Part shown: one piece after another, positions 47,729 to 58,634 of the stretch
Layout of the letters: every line of letters begins with the position of its first letter
Numbering within the stretch: the first letter of the stretch is position 1
Source: Diatrype stigma
Taxonomy: Eukaryota; Ascomycota; Sordariomycetes; Xylariales; Diatrypaceae
Length of the DNA: 64,000 nt
Direction of reading: 5' to 3'
Assembly (NCBI GenBank): GCA_022225965.2
Contig: JAKJXP020000032.1
Coordinates: forward strand, 372,001 to 436,000
Program-made: the position numbers and the translations under genes
The notes under the pieces: generated by a model
Databases searched by the model: none
Told to the model about the DNA's origin: nothing
The model's input: the letters and a program-made list of their open reading frames with translations, nothing else

Positions 47729-49112
47729 ATGTACATTGACGCTGCCGCCGCCGCGTTCGTCGCCGGCCTTCTCGCCGTGTCTCCGGTAACCAGTGCTCTG
47801 CCAGCCGATAGATACAAACCGAAGCGGCACGTGGAACTGGGGCCTCGGCCCGAATATCTGATCCATGACATGGACGAGGGTCCGCTCAAGGACAAGCTCG
47901 CGTCGTGTCTCGATCGCGAGGCTGTGAGTAGCAAGTTTAGCATCGGGCACCGTGGCGGCGCGGTGCTGCAGTTCCCGGAAGAGACGGTCGAGTCCATCCT
48001 AGCGGGTGCGCGCATGGGCGCTGGCATCCAGGAGTGCGACGTCGCCTTCACAGCGGACCGGGAGCTGGTGTGCCGCCACGCGCAGTGCGATCTGCACACG
48101 ACGACCAACATCGTGGCCACACCGCTGGGCGCCAAGTGCACGACGCCCTTCACGCCCGCTTCTCCTGATGGCCATCCTGCTACTGCAAAGTGCTGCACGA
48201 GCGATATCACCCTGGCCGAGTTCAAAACGCTCTGCGGCAAGATGGACGGGTACAACGCGTCCGCCAGCACGCCCGAGGAGTTCCTGAACGGGACGCCGGA
48301 TTGGCGGACTACTCTGTATTCGCAATGCGGCACCGTCATGGCGCACCGGGAGTTCATCCAGCTGGTAGACGAGCTAGGGCTCGACTTCACCAGCGAGCTG
48401 AAGCTTCCCCAGGTCGAAATGCCGTTCGATGGTGAATACACCCAGGAGCAATATGCGCAGCAAATGATCGACGAGTACAAGACAGCCGGCATCGACCCCA
48501 GTCGCGTCTGGCCGCAGAGCTTCGTCTTCTCCGACGTAGCCTATTGGCTCGAGAATGAGCCTGCGTTTGGCCGGCAGGCCTTGCTCCTCGACCAAAGTGG
48601 CGACACGCCCGAGACGTTCCCCGCCGCCGTCGCGAACCTGACCTTCTACAAGGACTCGGGGGTGCGGCTGGTCGCGCCGCCGCTCCCATATCTTATCACG
48701 ACAGACGAGAACGACAAATACATCCCCTCTGACTATGCCACCACCGCTAAAGACCACGGGCTGCAGATCATCACTTGGTCGCTTGAGCGCTCTCCCCCAC
48801 TCCAGCGCGCAGCGGCAGCGCAAGACTACTACTATATGTATATGTGTACGTGTTCTCTCCATTCGCTTCTGTGTTACACCGTGTGTCGTGCAAACCCGGG
48901 CGTTTCGGGGATCCTGCATCCTTCAGTTAGTAGTGCTACACTAGGCAGGAGAGCACTTGCTAATTACGGTTTTGATAGTAAATGGAACCAAGCACGACGG
49001 GGACATTTATGAGCTGGTCCACGTCCTTAGCAAGGAGGTTGGTGTTTTGGGTATCTTCTCTGACTGGTCGGCTACGGTGACGTATTATGCGAATTGCTTT
49101 GGCCTCTTCTGA
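47729..49112 (+). CDS. Secreted glycerophosphodiester phosphodiesterase (GDPD)
   Basis: I join 47729..48845 to 48979..49112 across a 133-nt intron (donor GTACGT, branch GCTAAT, acceptor GATAG) to give about 416 residues. The unspliced frame ends at 49012 in unrelated sequence. The spliced one restores [20 protein letters not shown] and [16 protein letters not shown], the usual GDPD C-terminus. The ATG at 47729 starts a signal peptide ending near SALPA. Catalytic features are HRGGA (H74, R75), the PEET glutamate, ECD (about E102/D104) and RHAQCDLH with the second His (about H117). Family members hydrolyse glycerophosphodiesters to glycerol-3-phosphate and an alcohol, feeding phosphate and choline scavenging. 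The signal peptide predicts an extracellular or wall enzyme. The extra Cys residues around GAKCTTPF and AKCCTSDI suggest disulfides. The exact splice donor is the least certain point. Confidence 0.87.
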
Positions 49113-49769
49113 TGGACAGGCACTCGTACTAGGGAGTATATAGGTAGGAGGTGATATAGTAGAAGTACAGACCCAGGAGTCTTGGATGTTGACCGATTGC
49201 CCCCCTACCGGGGTGCCTAAGCGGCTAGGCTTATATAGTTGAGGCCGTTTTGGCTGCAAAGGACGCCTGGAACATGTTCTTGACCTAGCTACCTGCTCGA
49301 CTACTACTTAAGGAGCCTCAGGGGGATTAATAGAGCTGGTAGTAGTTTATATACCAGATGCAAAGCATATACAGTGACGGCAATTACCTGTACTACGTGC
49401 ATATCCTTTCACAGATCGCATAGTTATGCATAAGTAGGATATTGATATGCATCTAACAAGAATATATTGCCTTCGTTCAATGCATACATCACCGAATTAC
49501 ATCTACGACACCCACCTCCATCACGGTGTTTCCATCACGGTGTTTCCACCACGGTTCTTACACCAACGTATCGCGTATTGAACTCTTGGGCCCTCCCACG
49601 CGCGCCAGGTTGGCTGGGATTACAGCCTCAGGACGGATCTCAATTACTTGCCTATATGCAGGTAGGTTCTGGCCGTCTTACCTTGGCCTGCTGTACGTGG
49701 GTAAAGACCATTACCTGCGATCTTCTACCAGCTCCGTGACGCCTCTGGGAACCTCGTTTTCTTTTCACT
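49113..49769. other. Intergenic spacer GDPD-GH18
   Basis: 657 nt with no supported gene. It contains a repeated TCCATCACGGTGTT motif (about 49518-49545), probably promoter or leader of the GH18 gene. Confidence 0.5.
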
Positions 49770-51180
49770 ATGAGCACATCGGCGCGCCAACCATTCACAA
49801 TCTGGACGTTGTGCATCTTGATCATCATGTTGGCCTCGGCAGCGTCGGCGCAATTGCGCAATATAATGTACTTCTGCGGGTATGTACGGACTACCTACCT
49901 ATTGACGACTGGAATGTTTAATGCTGTAGATGGACACTGATCACCTATCGTAGCCAGCACCCTACGATTCCAGACCCATCGCTTACTTCGCCTATTACTC
50001 ATGTCATCATGGCTTTCATGAACTCCGACATCTTCAATCGTAAAGAGGAAAGTTCGGATTGGCCCCTGTTCATGACCGTCGAGGAGACCCGGGCACAGTT
50101 CGCACCTGGCACCAAGATCATGGTCGCTGTTGGTGGCTGGGGCGACACTGCCGGCTTCGCTCTCGGGGCCGCTACCCAGGAGAGCCGTCAGAACTGGGCG
50201 CAAAATGTGGCCGCCATGATCCGAGACACAGGCGCTGACGGTGAGTACGATAGACGTCACTTGTCGGGCTTTCCCAAACCATTCGTGGTCAAATCCGCTG
50301 ATTGGTCTCCATTACTATAGGGGTAGATATTGACTGGGAGTACCCAGGGTAAGATTCCTTCTATTCTCGTGCGTGAGGGTAAAGACGAGTCCCTTGGAAA
50401 CCATATGCTGATACCCCGTATCCTAGAGGTAACGGCGAGGACTATAAACAGGTGCCCAACGAGCAGAAGGCGTGGGAAATCGAAGCGTACCCGCTCCTCT
50501 TGGCCGAAGTTCGGGAAGCCATAGGACGAGCGAAGTTGATCTCGGCCGCAGTTCCTGGCATCCCCAGAGACATGTTGGCGTTCACCCCGAAGTCGCTGCC
50601 TCGCATCATGGAGTCTGTCGACTTCCTTAATGTGATGACCTACGACTTGATGAACCGCCGAGATACTGTGACAAAACACCACGCCGGCAAATTGCTCTCG
50701 CGTGAGTCTCTAGAAGCATACATCGCAAACGGTGCTAGCCCTGACAAGCTCAACCTGGGTTTTGCGTTCTACACCAAATACTTCCGGACCGAACACCAGA
50801 CCTGCTTGGGGAACCCCGTCGGCTGCCCGACGTTGCTGTTGGAGGACCCCGAAACCGGTGCTGACCTGGGCCGCACGGGTGCATTCGCGTGGGCCGACGA
50901 GACCCCATCCGAGGTACGGACGTCATTTGCCAAGGCGCGCGGCAGCGGACAATACGACGATGCGGCCGGCGGCTACTATTATTGGGACGCAGATGAAGAT
51001 CTCTGGTGGACACACGAAACGCCCGGCTCGATCAAGGACAAGTTCAGTCTGGTCCGGGACGTCGGGATTGGAGGCGTGTTCGCATGGGAGCTTGGTGGGG
51101 ACGGACCTGAATATACCAGACTGGCCGCCGTCAACGCTGAAGTGGTAGCAGGTTCGAGCGCTAAGAAGGATGAGCTGTAG
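49770..51180 (+). CDS. GH18 chitinase-like protein with signal peptide and C-terminal KDEL
   Basis: Exons 49770..49879, 49930..50240, 50321..50348 and 50427..51180 (introns of 50, 80 and 78 nt) keep phase and give 400 residues. Exon 1 is a signal peptide (hydrophobic ILIIMLASAASA, cut before about Q28) followed by RNIMYFCG. Exon 2 has strand motifs THVIMAFMN and KIMVAVGGWGD (the SxGG-like motif of GH18). The 28-nt third exon carries most of the active-site motif DGVDIDWEYPG, with catalytic acid E147. Downstream are FLNVMTYDLM, the family MxYD motif, and GGVFAWELGGD. All catalytic residues are present. The protein ends SSAKKDEL, a canonical ER-retrieval tetrapeptide. I infer a lumenal ER or secretory-pathway GH18 hydrolase acting on chitin or N-glycan-type GlcNAc substrates. 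It has no chitin-binding module. Neighbours on the same strand are a GDPD and an esterase. Confidence 0.9.
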
Positions 51181-51561
51181 GCTTGCGGCGCAGTACGGGC
51201 GATACTGTAGGTAGTTCTGGTCGTGTATAATGCCTAGGATCATCACGTACCTAGCTACTGTACTGTCCCCAGCTACTCTACCGAAAGAATCAGCGGTTAG
51301 GTGCTCGTCATTCTAGGGATAAGTGAGCAATCTAAGCCACATAGGGTCTGCGGATCAATCGGTCCGATCAATCGATTCGGTGTTAAAGCTATAATGACCT
51401 ACCTATTCGAACTAGAGTCTTGAATGCTTACTTCGTACGGAGCGGAAAGACCGGTCGCTGTCGTCTTGCTGAATTACAAGAACCGAACCAAGACCTTTAA
51501 CCCTGTCTACTATTGCGAACCTGCTTTCTAACATCGATTGGATATCCTCAGGTCCATAGCA
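51181..51561. other. Intergenic spacer GH18-esterase
   Basis: 381 nt with no gene seen. Probably the 3' UTR of the GH18 gene and the promoter of the esterase. Confidence 0.5.
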
Positions 51562-52537
51562 ATGTTGACCAGGAAAGAGGACATACACCTGGGCTCCACG
51601 GAGATGTGGCCCCTCAAGAGCAGACATGGGAAAGCATACGAAGTGAACATCGGCTTCCCTCGCGACTGGGGCCACCGTGAGCTCGCTCTTGATCAGGAAA
51701 TCCCCATTATGTACGGTTGTGCAATTGAAGATGACCTCGAACCTGCTGATGTTCCTTTATACACTGGGCTCACGCAAACGTAGATACCTAACCGATGGGA
51801 ATTCTGTGTTCCTTACAGCGCTCGAAACTTCGCATCGGCGTCTTTCCGTCCAACCTCTAGGATCTGATGCAATTGGCATCGTGGTATCAGTGGGATATCC
51901 GCTCGCGCCCGGTGCAGGCTCTGTATTCGACCCTCGCAGAAGGTGGGATTTGAGCCCGCCGGCACTGGGTTGTGATCCGGCCGAGGGGGGCGCAGATGAG
52001 TTCCTTGAGTTCATCAGCGACGAGGTGAGAGAGCTAGCACACCGGCGGCTTCGAGAAACACGTGGCGCTAGGCCAGGCAAAGAGGCACTGTATGGCCATT
52101 CCTTCGGTGGGCTGTTCTGCCTTCATACTCTCTTCACCTACCCGGCCCAGTTCGACTGTTTCATCGCAAGCAGTCCAAGCATCTGGTGGAATGACAGATT
52201 CCTACTTCGAGAAGAGACGGCATTTCGCGAGGGGAAGATTGATGCGAATAGCAGGCTACGTAAGCCATCTCTTATGCTGTTTGCAGGCGGGCTGGAGCAG
52301 GACCCTCCCCGTTATCGGAATGAGAAGCGCGAGGATTACGAAGAGAGACGGTGGCAACATGAGGGATGGCGGATGGTAGACAATGTGCTAGATATTCATC
52401 GACGGCTCGAACCATGCGACAAGTTGAATCACATATCCTGCATGGTCTACGAGGGTGAAGATCATTGCACCGTCATTCCGTGTTCCCTAAGCAGAGGGTT
52501 GACTACATTCATCGAGGACTGGCCATACAAGGGCTGA
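51562..52537 (+). CDS. Putative serine esterase, IroE/SidJ-like alpha/beta hydrolase
   Basis: Exons 51562..51710 and 51784..52537 (73-nt intron; donor GTACGG, acceptor CGTAG) give 300 residues. The splice restores DQEIPI-I-YLTDGNSVF, where YxTDGNxxF is typical of the esterase-D/IroE family. The nucleophile elbow GHSFGG puts catalytic Ser at about 156. SSPSIWWND follows, and the catalytic His is likely in YEGEDHCTVIP (about 277). Bacterial IroE and fungal SidJ of this fold cleave siderophore esters (enterobactin, triacetylfusarinine), but many fungal paralogues are uncharacterised. There is no signal peptide, so it is probably cytosolic. No siderophore synthetase or transporter is in the window, so an iron role is not supported by context. 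The start is uncertain; a later in-frame ATG lies at 51604. Confidence 0.8.
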
Positions 52538-53071
52538 AGTGACGACTGTAGAATGCGAAGCTTTTGTCTCCTTAGTCCAAGGCCAGGAGACTGGGGCGGG
52601 GGCAGATAGGAGGGAAATCTAGAGCCGTAGACTGCGAGGACAATCCATTCCTTTGTTGCCATCTTGTTGGGTCATTGTTGAGTTGAGAATGAAGGACTAG
52701 TGGTGAACTCGATTGTACAAGACAATAGGACTGTTAAACTTCCACCAATCATAACTCCGATGCCCCCATAGCGACCACGAAGCCATGCTGAACGAAGCCT
52801 TAGAGAATCGATTAATGTAGCGGTCGAACAATGGATCTATGCATACGCAGAATATTCAAGCTGTACAGCACCACCCCTAGTTGAACACAACACAAGGCTT
52901 GTTATGATATAGAGGATCTGATACCCAACGATGCCTTGGATCCAAGACATTATGAACTGTCTGAAGTTCTCATAAATTTCGCCGAATACTCCAACTCTGT
53001 ATCCTCATTCACACCTCTCGGTATACGCTTCTGGACTCTATTTCTACTGAACACCGCATATATCAGCAAAA
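52538..53071. other. Intergenic spacer esterase-GT2
   Basis: 534 nt with no supported gene. It is CT-rich close to 53000-53050, consistent with the promoter and leader of the GT2 gene. Confidence 0.5.
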
Positions 53072-54343
53072 ATGGCTTCACCATACTTACTTGTCGGGCT
53101 TTCCATGTGGGATCTGATTGAACGCCGAATCTCGAGGCGCAACAGCGACCGTTATCGACCCTTTCCTCTTCCCTCCCCTGAAGAGCGACAATACGAAGTG
53201 TCAGATGTAAGTTTGATTGTTCCTACCGTCAATGCAGATGACAACTTCCCCAAGTTTCTCTGCCGATGGCTGTCAAACAACCCACGCGAGGTCATCTTGG
53301 TCACAATCGACAGCGAAGAGCCTAGACTCCGCCGGATGATTGAGTCTGAAGATGTTCGAGATGCGACCCAAGACACTCGAATGGAGCTACTCACTGTGGC
53401 GCATGCTAACAAGAGGGATCAGCTCTGTGTAGGTATCAATGCTTCCACTGGGAAGATCATCGCGCTGGTGGACGACGACGCGTATTACAAGAGCAAAGAC
53501 ATCCTCCTGCAGCTACTCGCTCCATTCCAGCAGGACGATGTGGGCTTAGTAGGAGGGCCGATCGGCTCATACGTTCCCGTTGCTCGCAGACACCCGGATG
53601 TCATTACCCCGTGGGAGGTCGCTGCTGTTCGCATTCGCCAGAAGAGAGGTCGGAGCATGAAGGGTGCCTTTGCTGCGGATGGGGGCACGAACTTTACTGT
53701 AAGTGGCCTCACCATGTTGCTGCGTGGGGAAATACTGAGGGATCCAGAGTTTCAGCACGATTTTACGCATGACTTTTGGATGGGGCAACGACAGAACACG
53801 GGCGACGATGGGTTCATCACGCGTTGGGTTCTATACCAGCATTCCCGAGCTCCTGATGAGCATTCTACCGAGCCGCGTCGGCAGTGGAAGTTAGGTATGC
53901 AACTCGTCCCGGAGGCCGAGATCTCTACCTCGGTGATGAGCGACAGTCGATACGCCAGTCAGATGAAGAGGTGGTGGAGAAGCGGGTTGCGACTTCGTCT
54001 GACCTGCCTGCTGTACGACCCGGGCTTCCTTCGCATGTATCGTACGACTCCTTATATGGCTCGTAAGATGGCAGAGGGGCTCATCTCTCCGGTCCTCACC
54101 CTTCTTCGTCTTGTCCTCTGGTGGAACACATTACTGACATACCCCTTATTGGCCATGCTGATGTTGATACTAGACCTGGATAGCTGGGCAACGGACCTGG
54201 AGGGCTTCGCTAAGGAGTATCCATGGTGTGCATCCAAGATATGGGCTGCCATTATTGTAGACAGGCTCTACCTAATCTCGGATTGGTACTGCTGGCTTAC
54301 TTTAGGCACGGAGACTTGGATGACAAGAGAATTGGTGTTGTAA
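53072..54343 (+). CDS. Family 2 glycosyltransferase, hyaluronan-synthase-like
   Basis: This is a single exon of 423 codons. An in-frame stop lies 24 nt before ATG 53072, so this start is firm unless there is an upstream intron. The GT-A core has VSLIVPTVN (nucleotide-binding strand), then VDDDAYY (about 133-139, metal-binding DxD region), GDDGFITRW (about 244-252, catalytic-base region) and QMKRW (about 297-301, the QxxRW motif of processive GT2 synthases). Hydrophobic helices follow at about 345-380, with more near the C-terminus (IWAAIIVDRLYLISDWYCWL). The motif set resembles hyaluronan synthase, chitin synthase and cellulose synthase. The short single-domain form matches fungal HAS-like GT2 enzymes linked to surface polysaccharide. 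The polymer made is unknown. It is a membrane protein, probably at the plasma membrane. The neighbouring esterase and GH18 are suggestive but not proof of a shared pathway. Confidence 0.85.
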   Translation: MASPYLLVGLSMWDLIERRISRRNSDRYRPFPLPSPEERQYEVSDVSLIVPTVNADDNFPKFLCRWLSNNPREVILVTIDSEEPRLRRMIESEDVRDATQDTRMELLTVAHANKRDQLCVGINASTGKIIALVDDDAYYKSKDILLQLLAPFQQDDVGLVGGPIGSYVPVARRHPDVITPWEVAAVRIRQKRGRSMKGAFAADGGTNFTVSGLTMLLRGEILRDPEFQHDFTHDFWMGQRQNTGDDGFITRWVLYQHSRAPDEHSTEPRRQWKLGMQLVPEAEISTSVMSDSRYASQMKRWWRSGLRLRLTCLLYDPGFLRMYRTTPYMARKMAEGLISPVLTLLRLVLWWNTLLTYPLLAMLMLILDLDSWATDLEGFAKEYPWCASKIWAAIIVDRLYLISDWYCWLTLGTETWMTRELVL

Positions 54344-55543
54344 TGCTGCTGATTAACCGAGGATACTCATGCTGGACCATAGCCAGCTAGTCCTCAGTTT
54401 CCAATGCGATGCCATGGATTCCTCTTAATATAGGATGCTGCGCTGAGACCGCGCCATATGCCTTTTGTCCCTGACTTCAAACGAATAGTGTTCGAGTTGT
54501 CGCTCTACGGCATTCCATATTATACCGTACTCGTTTCGCGTCCGATTCACGGCATGACCTCCTGTATATAATGATACTGAGTTACCATTTCTCCATTTTA
54601 TATAATAATGATATTATGTCCGTCATGTAAGTGTCCTTTGGCTTTTTCTGCTGTGATATTGTATACCGGAGTTTCACTAGGTTCACAACATAACGTAATG
54701 AGAGCGGTGGACCTCGAGTGCCCCGGGTAGAGCCCCCCTTTCTTCACGGCCTACCACCCTGAAACCGGGTTGTCCGGAGCTAGGGCTTCATGACCGGAAA
54801 AGGCCGACACCTCCCTCGGGTGGTCCGCGCCCAGTTTTGGGCCAGGCCCTAGACACTGTCGTCAGCGCCTTCATTTACTGTCGCTACCTTGCGGTCTACG
54901 ATGTTCCCGCGACCTCCGTCAGGTGCTCATCTTCTTCCTCTTCGTCTGGGTCTTCACCGTTCACCACGTCACCGGCGATGGCTTGCCGTTCTGCACCCGC
55001 GAATTGACCATCTTCGCCGATTTCATCTTCATCCGCGTCAGGGCTGGCCCCCAACGGGCTCGTCCTTTCACCGGGGGTCTAGCACCATAGCATTACTATA
55101 TCTACAGCGTACAACTATTCCTAAGTTCAACTAAATGCCACCAGTATTTTGGGTTTACAGGCGCAGAGGCGTAGAAACGTTGACGAGCCTTGAGGCGATG
55201 TTTCTTTTTCCTTCAGCAGGCGGCTCATATCTGAACCCACGGATGGCTGTAATTCACTGCGATAGTATTACTGCTTATTTTGGACGTTACGAAGTATACT
55301 ATGGTCGCCGTATGGCGAGACGAATGGAACAACAATGTCAGAGGCCTGTCTCCATGAACAACACCCCATCGCCCACGACTAGTCCCCAGAGTCTAGCTAG
55401 AACCACATGCAACATATAGAGAAGTTGCCGTCAATAATGATTATGAGGGTCGTTAGATTGCCTCGAAAGGAGAACAGGATTTGACGCCAGCCCAGCCAGC
55501 CCTAATGGGCTCGTTATACATCATAGCACAATTCGGCAGGATA
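54344..55543. other. Convergent intergenic spacer with GC-rich island
   Basis: 1.2 kb between convergent genes. 54700-55080 is GC-richer than its flanks. Read on the minus strand, 55079-54896 is an open stretch of about 60 codons with acidic runs (DADEDE, DEEEEDEH), ending at a TAG. It has no start or domain and may be a gene or transposon relic. No intact gene supported. Confidence 0.45.
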
Positions 55544-57235
55544 TCAACCTGACGGGTTACCGTTGAAAATCAGCATATTGGGAGTCTCTTCACTCGGCAT
55601 ATCTGTCAGGATATCCTTCGTAGAAAGCTCCCTGATTCGCTCACACAAAGCCGCGGGATCTCTTGGACCTTCGAAGGCGAGCAAATACGCGCCAAGGCCA
55701 GCGACAGCAGGAGACGCCATCGAGGTTCCGTTTAGGGAAGCCTGGCCATTCCCATCCTTATTAGTCTCTAACGCGATATTTGGAAGCGATGGCATGTGGG
55801 ACTTTACTTACTGTGGTATTAGTACTCCCATCTGTGCTAATGAATGCAGACTCGATGAGAACGCCGGGTGCAAAGACATCGACTAAAGCGCCCCAGTTCG
55901 AGAACTAATAAGACCGCGAAGGCATTAGCTGCATTCTTCATGTCCTTGTTTTCCCTGTATATTCAGGGCCGTAAGATAGAAAATCACAGAGACATGAACC
56001 CAATCTTACCTCGGCAACACTGTCCTCAGGAGTGCTTGCACCGACAGTGCACGCCGTTGGCTCACTCCCTGGCGAGTAATTATACACATCCACGCCATAG
56101 TTGTGAGCAGCGACCGCTACGAACACGCCTTTCGAAACAAGCGCCGCAACAGCAGCATTCAATCCTTCGTTGCGGGGGTTACCAACGGAGAGATTGACTA
56201 ATAGAACAGATCAGTTAATACCACTACTATGCAGTCAGAGATATAATGGGTGGTAGACCAGTAGCACATTTGAGGGGGGCTGGAAATCAGAGCCAGATAC
56301 TTACGGACGGTTCCCTTGGGGCAGTCTTTAGTGCCTAAATCATTCGCCACGGCGTCGATGCCTGCCAGGACCGTCGATACGTTTCCCACGCCCGCCTTGT
56401 TCATCATTTTTGCAACATATAGATGTGTCTTCTTTGCGACCCCAAAGGTATGCCCCCCTATGATTCCGGCGACATGTGTCCCATGGCCCCTTTGCAACGG
56501 GAAGGTCAGCAGCAGACCTTGGATGCGGGGATATGTGACTCACTGATAGTCTACATCATCATCGTCACCGCTGACATCCGCGATGTACTCAGCCCGACCC
56601 TCAAACTCATCGTGATCCAGGAAAATGCCGGTGTCTACTACATAGGAACAGGTGCCCTCCCCCGCAGAGTCGTCATAGGTATATTGCGTGGCATCGCGCG
56701 TGCGAGAGGACACATGGGCGAGGCCATATCCCACGTTGCTCTGGGTTACATAGTCTGCGAGGGACACCTTCACGTCTTGCTCGATGAAATCGACCTACGG
56801 GTGGGGTCAGCTAGAGATCGATGTCGAGGACTATGTTGAAGATCTAGTCCCACAGCAGGGATTGTGGATACCAAGGGGTAACTTGAAGGCAATGCAGAAT
56901 TGGAGAAGCACCACACTTACTTCCGGATGGTTTCGCATGGTCTCCAAGGTGGCCTCGTCGAGTTTGGCGGCGAATCCCCTGAAAACGGGGGATGTGTAGA
57001 CGTGGTTTGGTGCGCTTTCAAGCATGGACAGAGCACTGTCGACTACAGTGCCGTCGACCGCATCGCCATCGACTGCATCTCGCAACTTCACAACGTACTG
57101 GCCGGATATCAGAGAGTCCGTTGCGGTCGATCGCAGCACTTGGGCGGGTTCGGCTCGGCGGTGTGCAGTCAGCGGCGAAGCCGTGACGGTCAGGCCTGCA
57201 GCGCTCACCAGGACAGGAAGCAAGGCAATATGCAT
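55544..57235 (-). CDS. Secreted subtilisin-like serine protease (proteinase K type, S8)
   Basis: Six minus-strand exons are 57235..56921, 56794..56544, 56489..56305, 56197..56010, 55904..55812 and 55765..55544. They give about 417 residues in consistent phase. ATG 57235 opens a signal peptide (MHIALLPVLVSAAGLTVTA). An inhibitor_I9 propeptide follows to about residue 113 (QYVVKLRD...VDFIEQD). The triad is D159 in VVDTGI, H191 in GHGTHVAG and S359 in GTSMASP. The oxyanion Asn lies in VAVAAHNYG, where proteinase K has AAGN. NYSPGSEP and CTVGAST are also typical of the clan. It should mature in the secretory pathway and degrade proteins outside the cell. The last intron (46 nt, 55811..55766) is short with a GAG acceptor and is the weakest boundary. 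The five introns leave only short frames, so the gene is easy to miss. Confidence 0.9.
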
Positions 57236-58070
57236 GATAGAAGAAAGAATAATGATGATAGCCAGTGGTCAAAACCTGTCCGAAGACGCTTCGATGACTC
57301 CGGCATTATATAGGTTCCCTCCGCCATAGCCATGCCGGTTCGGAGTTGCGCGGAGCTTCATCGGGATCGGTCTCCTTCCGAAACGGGATTTGCATCCTGT
57401 GGTTATACTCTCTTGGTATACTAGAATGATTGGATTGCCAAGAGGACGTTGAACCTGACTAGGCAGTTGACGGCTCTGAAGCTGAAAGGAAAAGTCTTGG
57501 CTCCCATCCTGGCAAACCATTCGCCATATCAATCGCGTTCCAATCCTGCGATTCAGTATCGATATAAATACTGCATTGGTGGCCTGATATTAACTTCTCA
57601 GTTCACCTGAGGAGTCCTGAGCTCTTGACATCGGTAGGGAGGTCCATGGAGGTCATTCAGGCATTTTCCGGATCCTTACATGCAACTCTACCGTCACATT
57701 GCACGTTGTATAGGCCATTCTCCAACTTCTTGATTCCGTTTGTTCACCCGGCTGTGCCACATACTCACATCGCATTTTATTGCAGCCAGCTGAGGTCCAA
57801 ATAGTGAACCATGGGACAGTGTCCCCTATACGGCAGGTCAGGTATAGCTCGGCGTGGCGTATTTTCTCAACGCCTTGCGATCGAAAGCCAATGTGCCAAA
57901 GTTACGGCAGGTAATGTTGTCAGGAGGGAAAGGGGAGTATAAATAATGCGGATTGATGATCGATCCAAAAGACAATCCCGTATACTACATCAAGCCCAAC
58001 CCATAACGCCAAGTGACCACCCATCCAATCGTTTATGCACTAATGAGCCATGAAAGCATTCATCTGCTAA
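57236..58070. other. Protease promoter and spacer
   Basis: 0.8 kb upstream of the protease with no supported gene. It should hold the promoter of that minus-strand gene. Confidence 0.5.
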
Positions 58071-58440
58071 TACTTGAAGGCTCCCGCCATGCGGATACAG
58101 AAATGCGACCGCGATATCAACGGCCAGGCTGTGTGTGCAAACTGCTCAAGTTGCGTGCGATTCTCAAGTCATCAGCCAGGCCTGGAGGTCAGTACAGGTC
58201 CGGGGCTACCCCTATCTCAACAACACCAGCCAAGCCCGACGGCACCTGTCGGCTCCCTCAGCACTATGACCCTACGCCCATAGCTGTCGATATCGGAAAC
58301 AGTAGTCTCTGTCTGCTATCAATTAGTTACAACTGTGTCGTTCGCCCCAGTTACCGCCTGTTGCCTACTCAATCTAAAGGATGGACGATGAGGTTCATCA
58401 TCCGACGCGAGCACCTTGTCCGCATCCAAGACGATGTTTG
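58071..58440 (+). pseudogene. Possible remnant of a Zn2Cys6 transcription factor
   Basis: Around 58088-58160 the plus strand reads RIQKCDRDINGQAVCANC. This matches the second half of a fungal Zn2Cys6 binuclear cluster (Cys, loop with Asp-Asn-Gly, Cys-x2-Cys). The first Cys-x2-Cys half is absent, and a stop (TAA) lies just upstream at about 58060. The frame then runs into stops (TAG near 58280). Nothing like the middle homology region follows. I read it as a decayed regulator. It lies about 0.5 kb before a broken FAD monooxygenase. A gene with unrecognised introns is the alternative. Confidence 0.45.
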
Positions 58441-58634
58441 ATATGCCTCTGGGGAAGGTGGGTAGATCTCGGGTACGACATTTAGACAATGCAGGCAGCG
58501 AGATTTTATATCCTTGAGCGATAGTACACGGAGCGACAGGAATTCATGGAGCGACAAGAATGCATCGAGTTCGGCCGGGAATCTAGTCGCGCTCACACTG
58601 TGGAGTCACTCCTAGCCGTCAAGCACACACTGCC

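Noticed and set aside
48979..49012. End of the unspliced GDPD frame
   Set aside because: Non-conserved sequence. The conserved C-terminus is in another frame beyond an intron.
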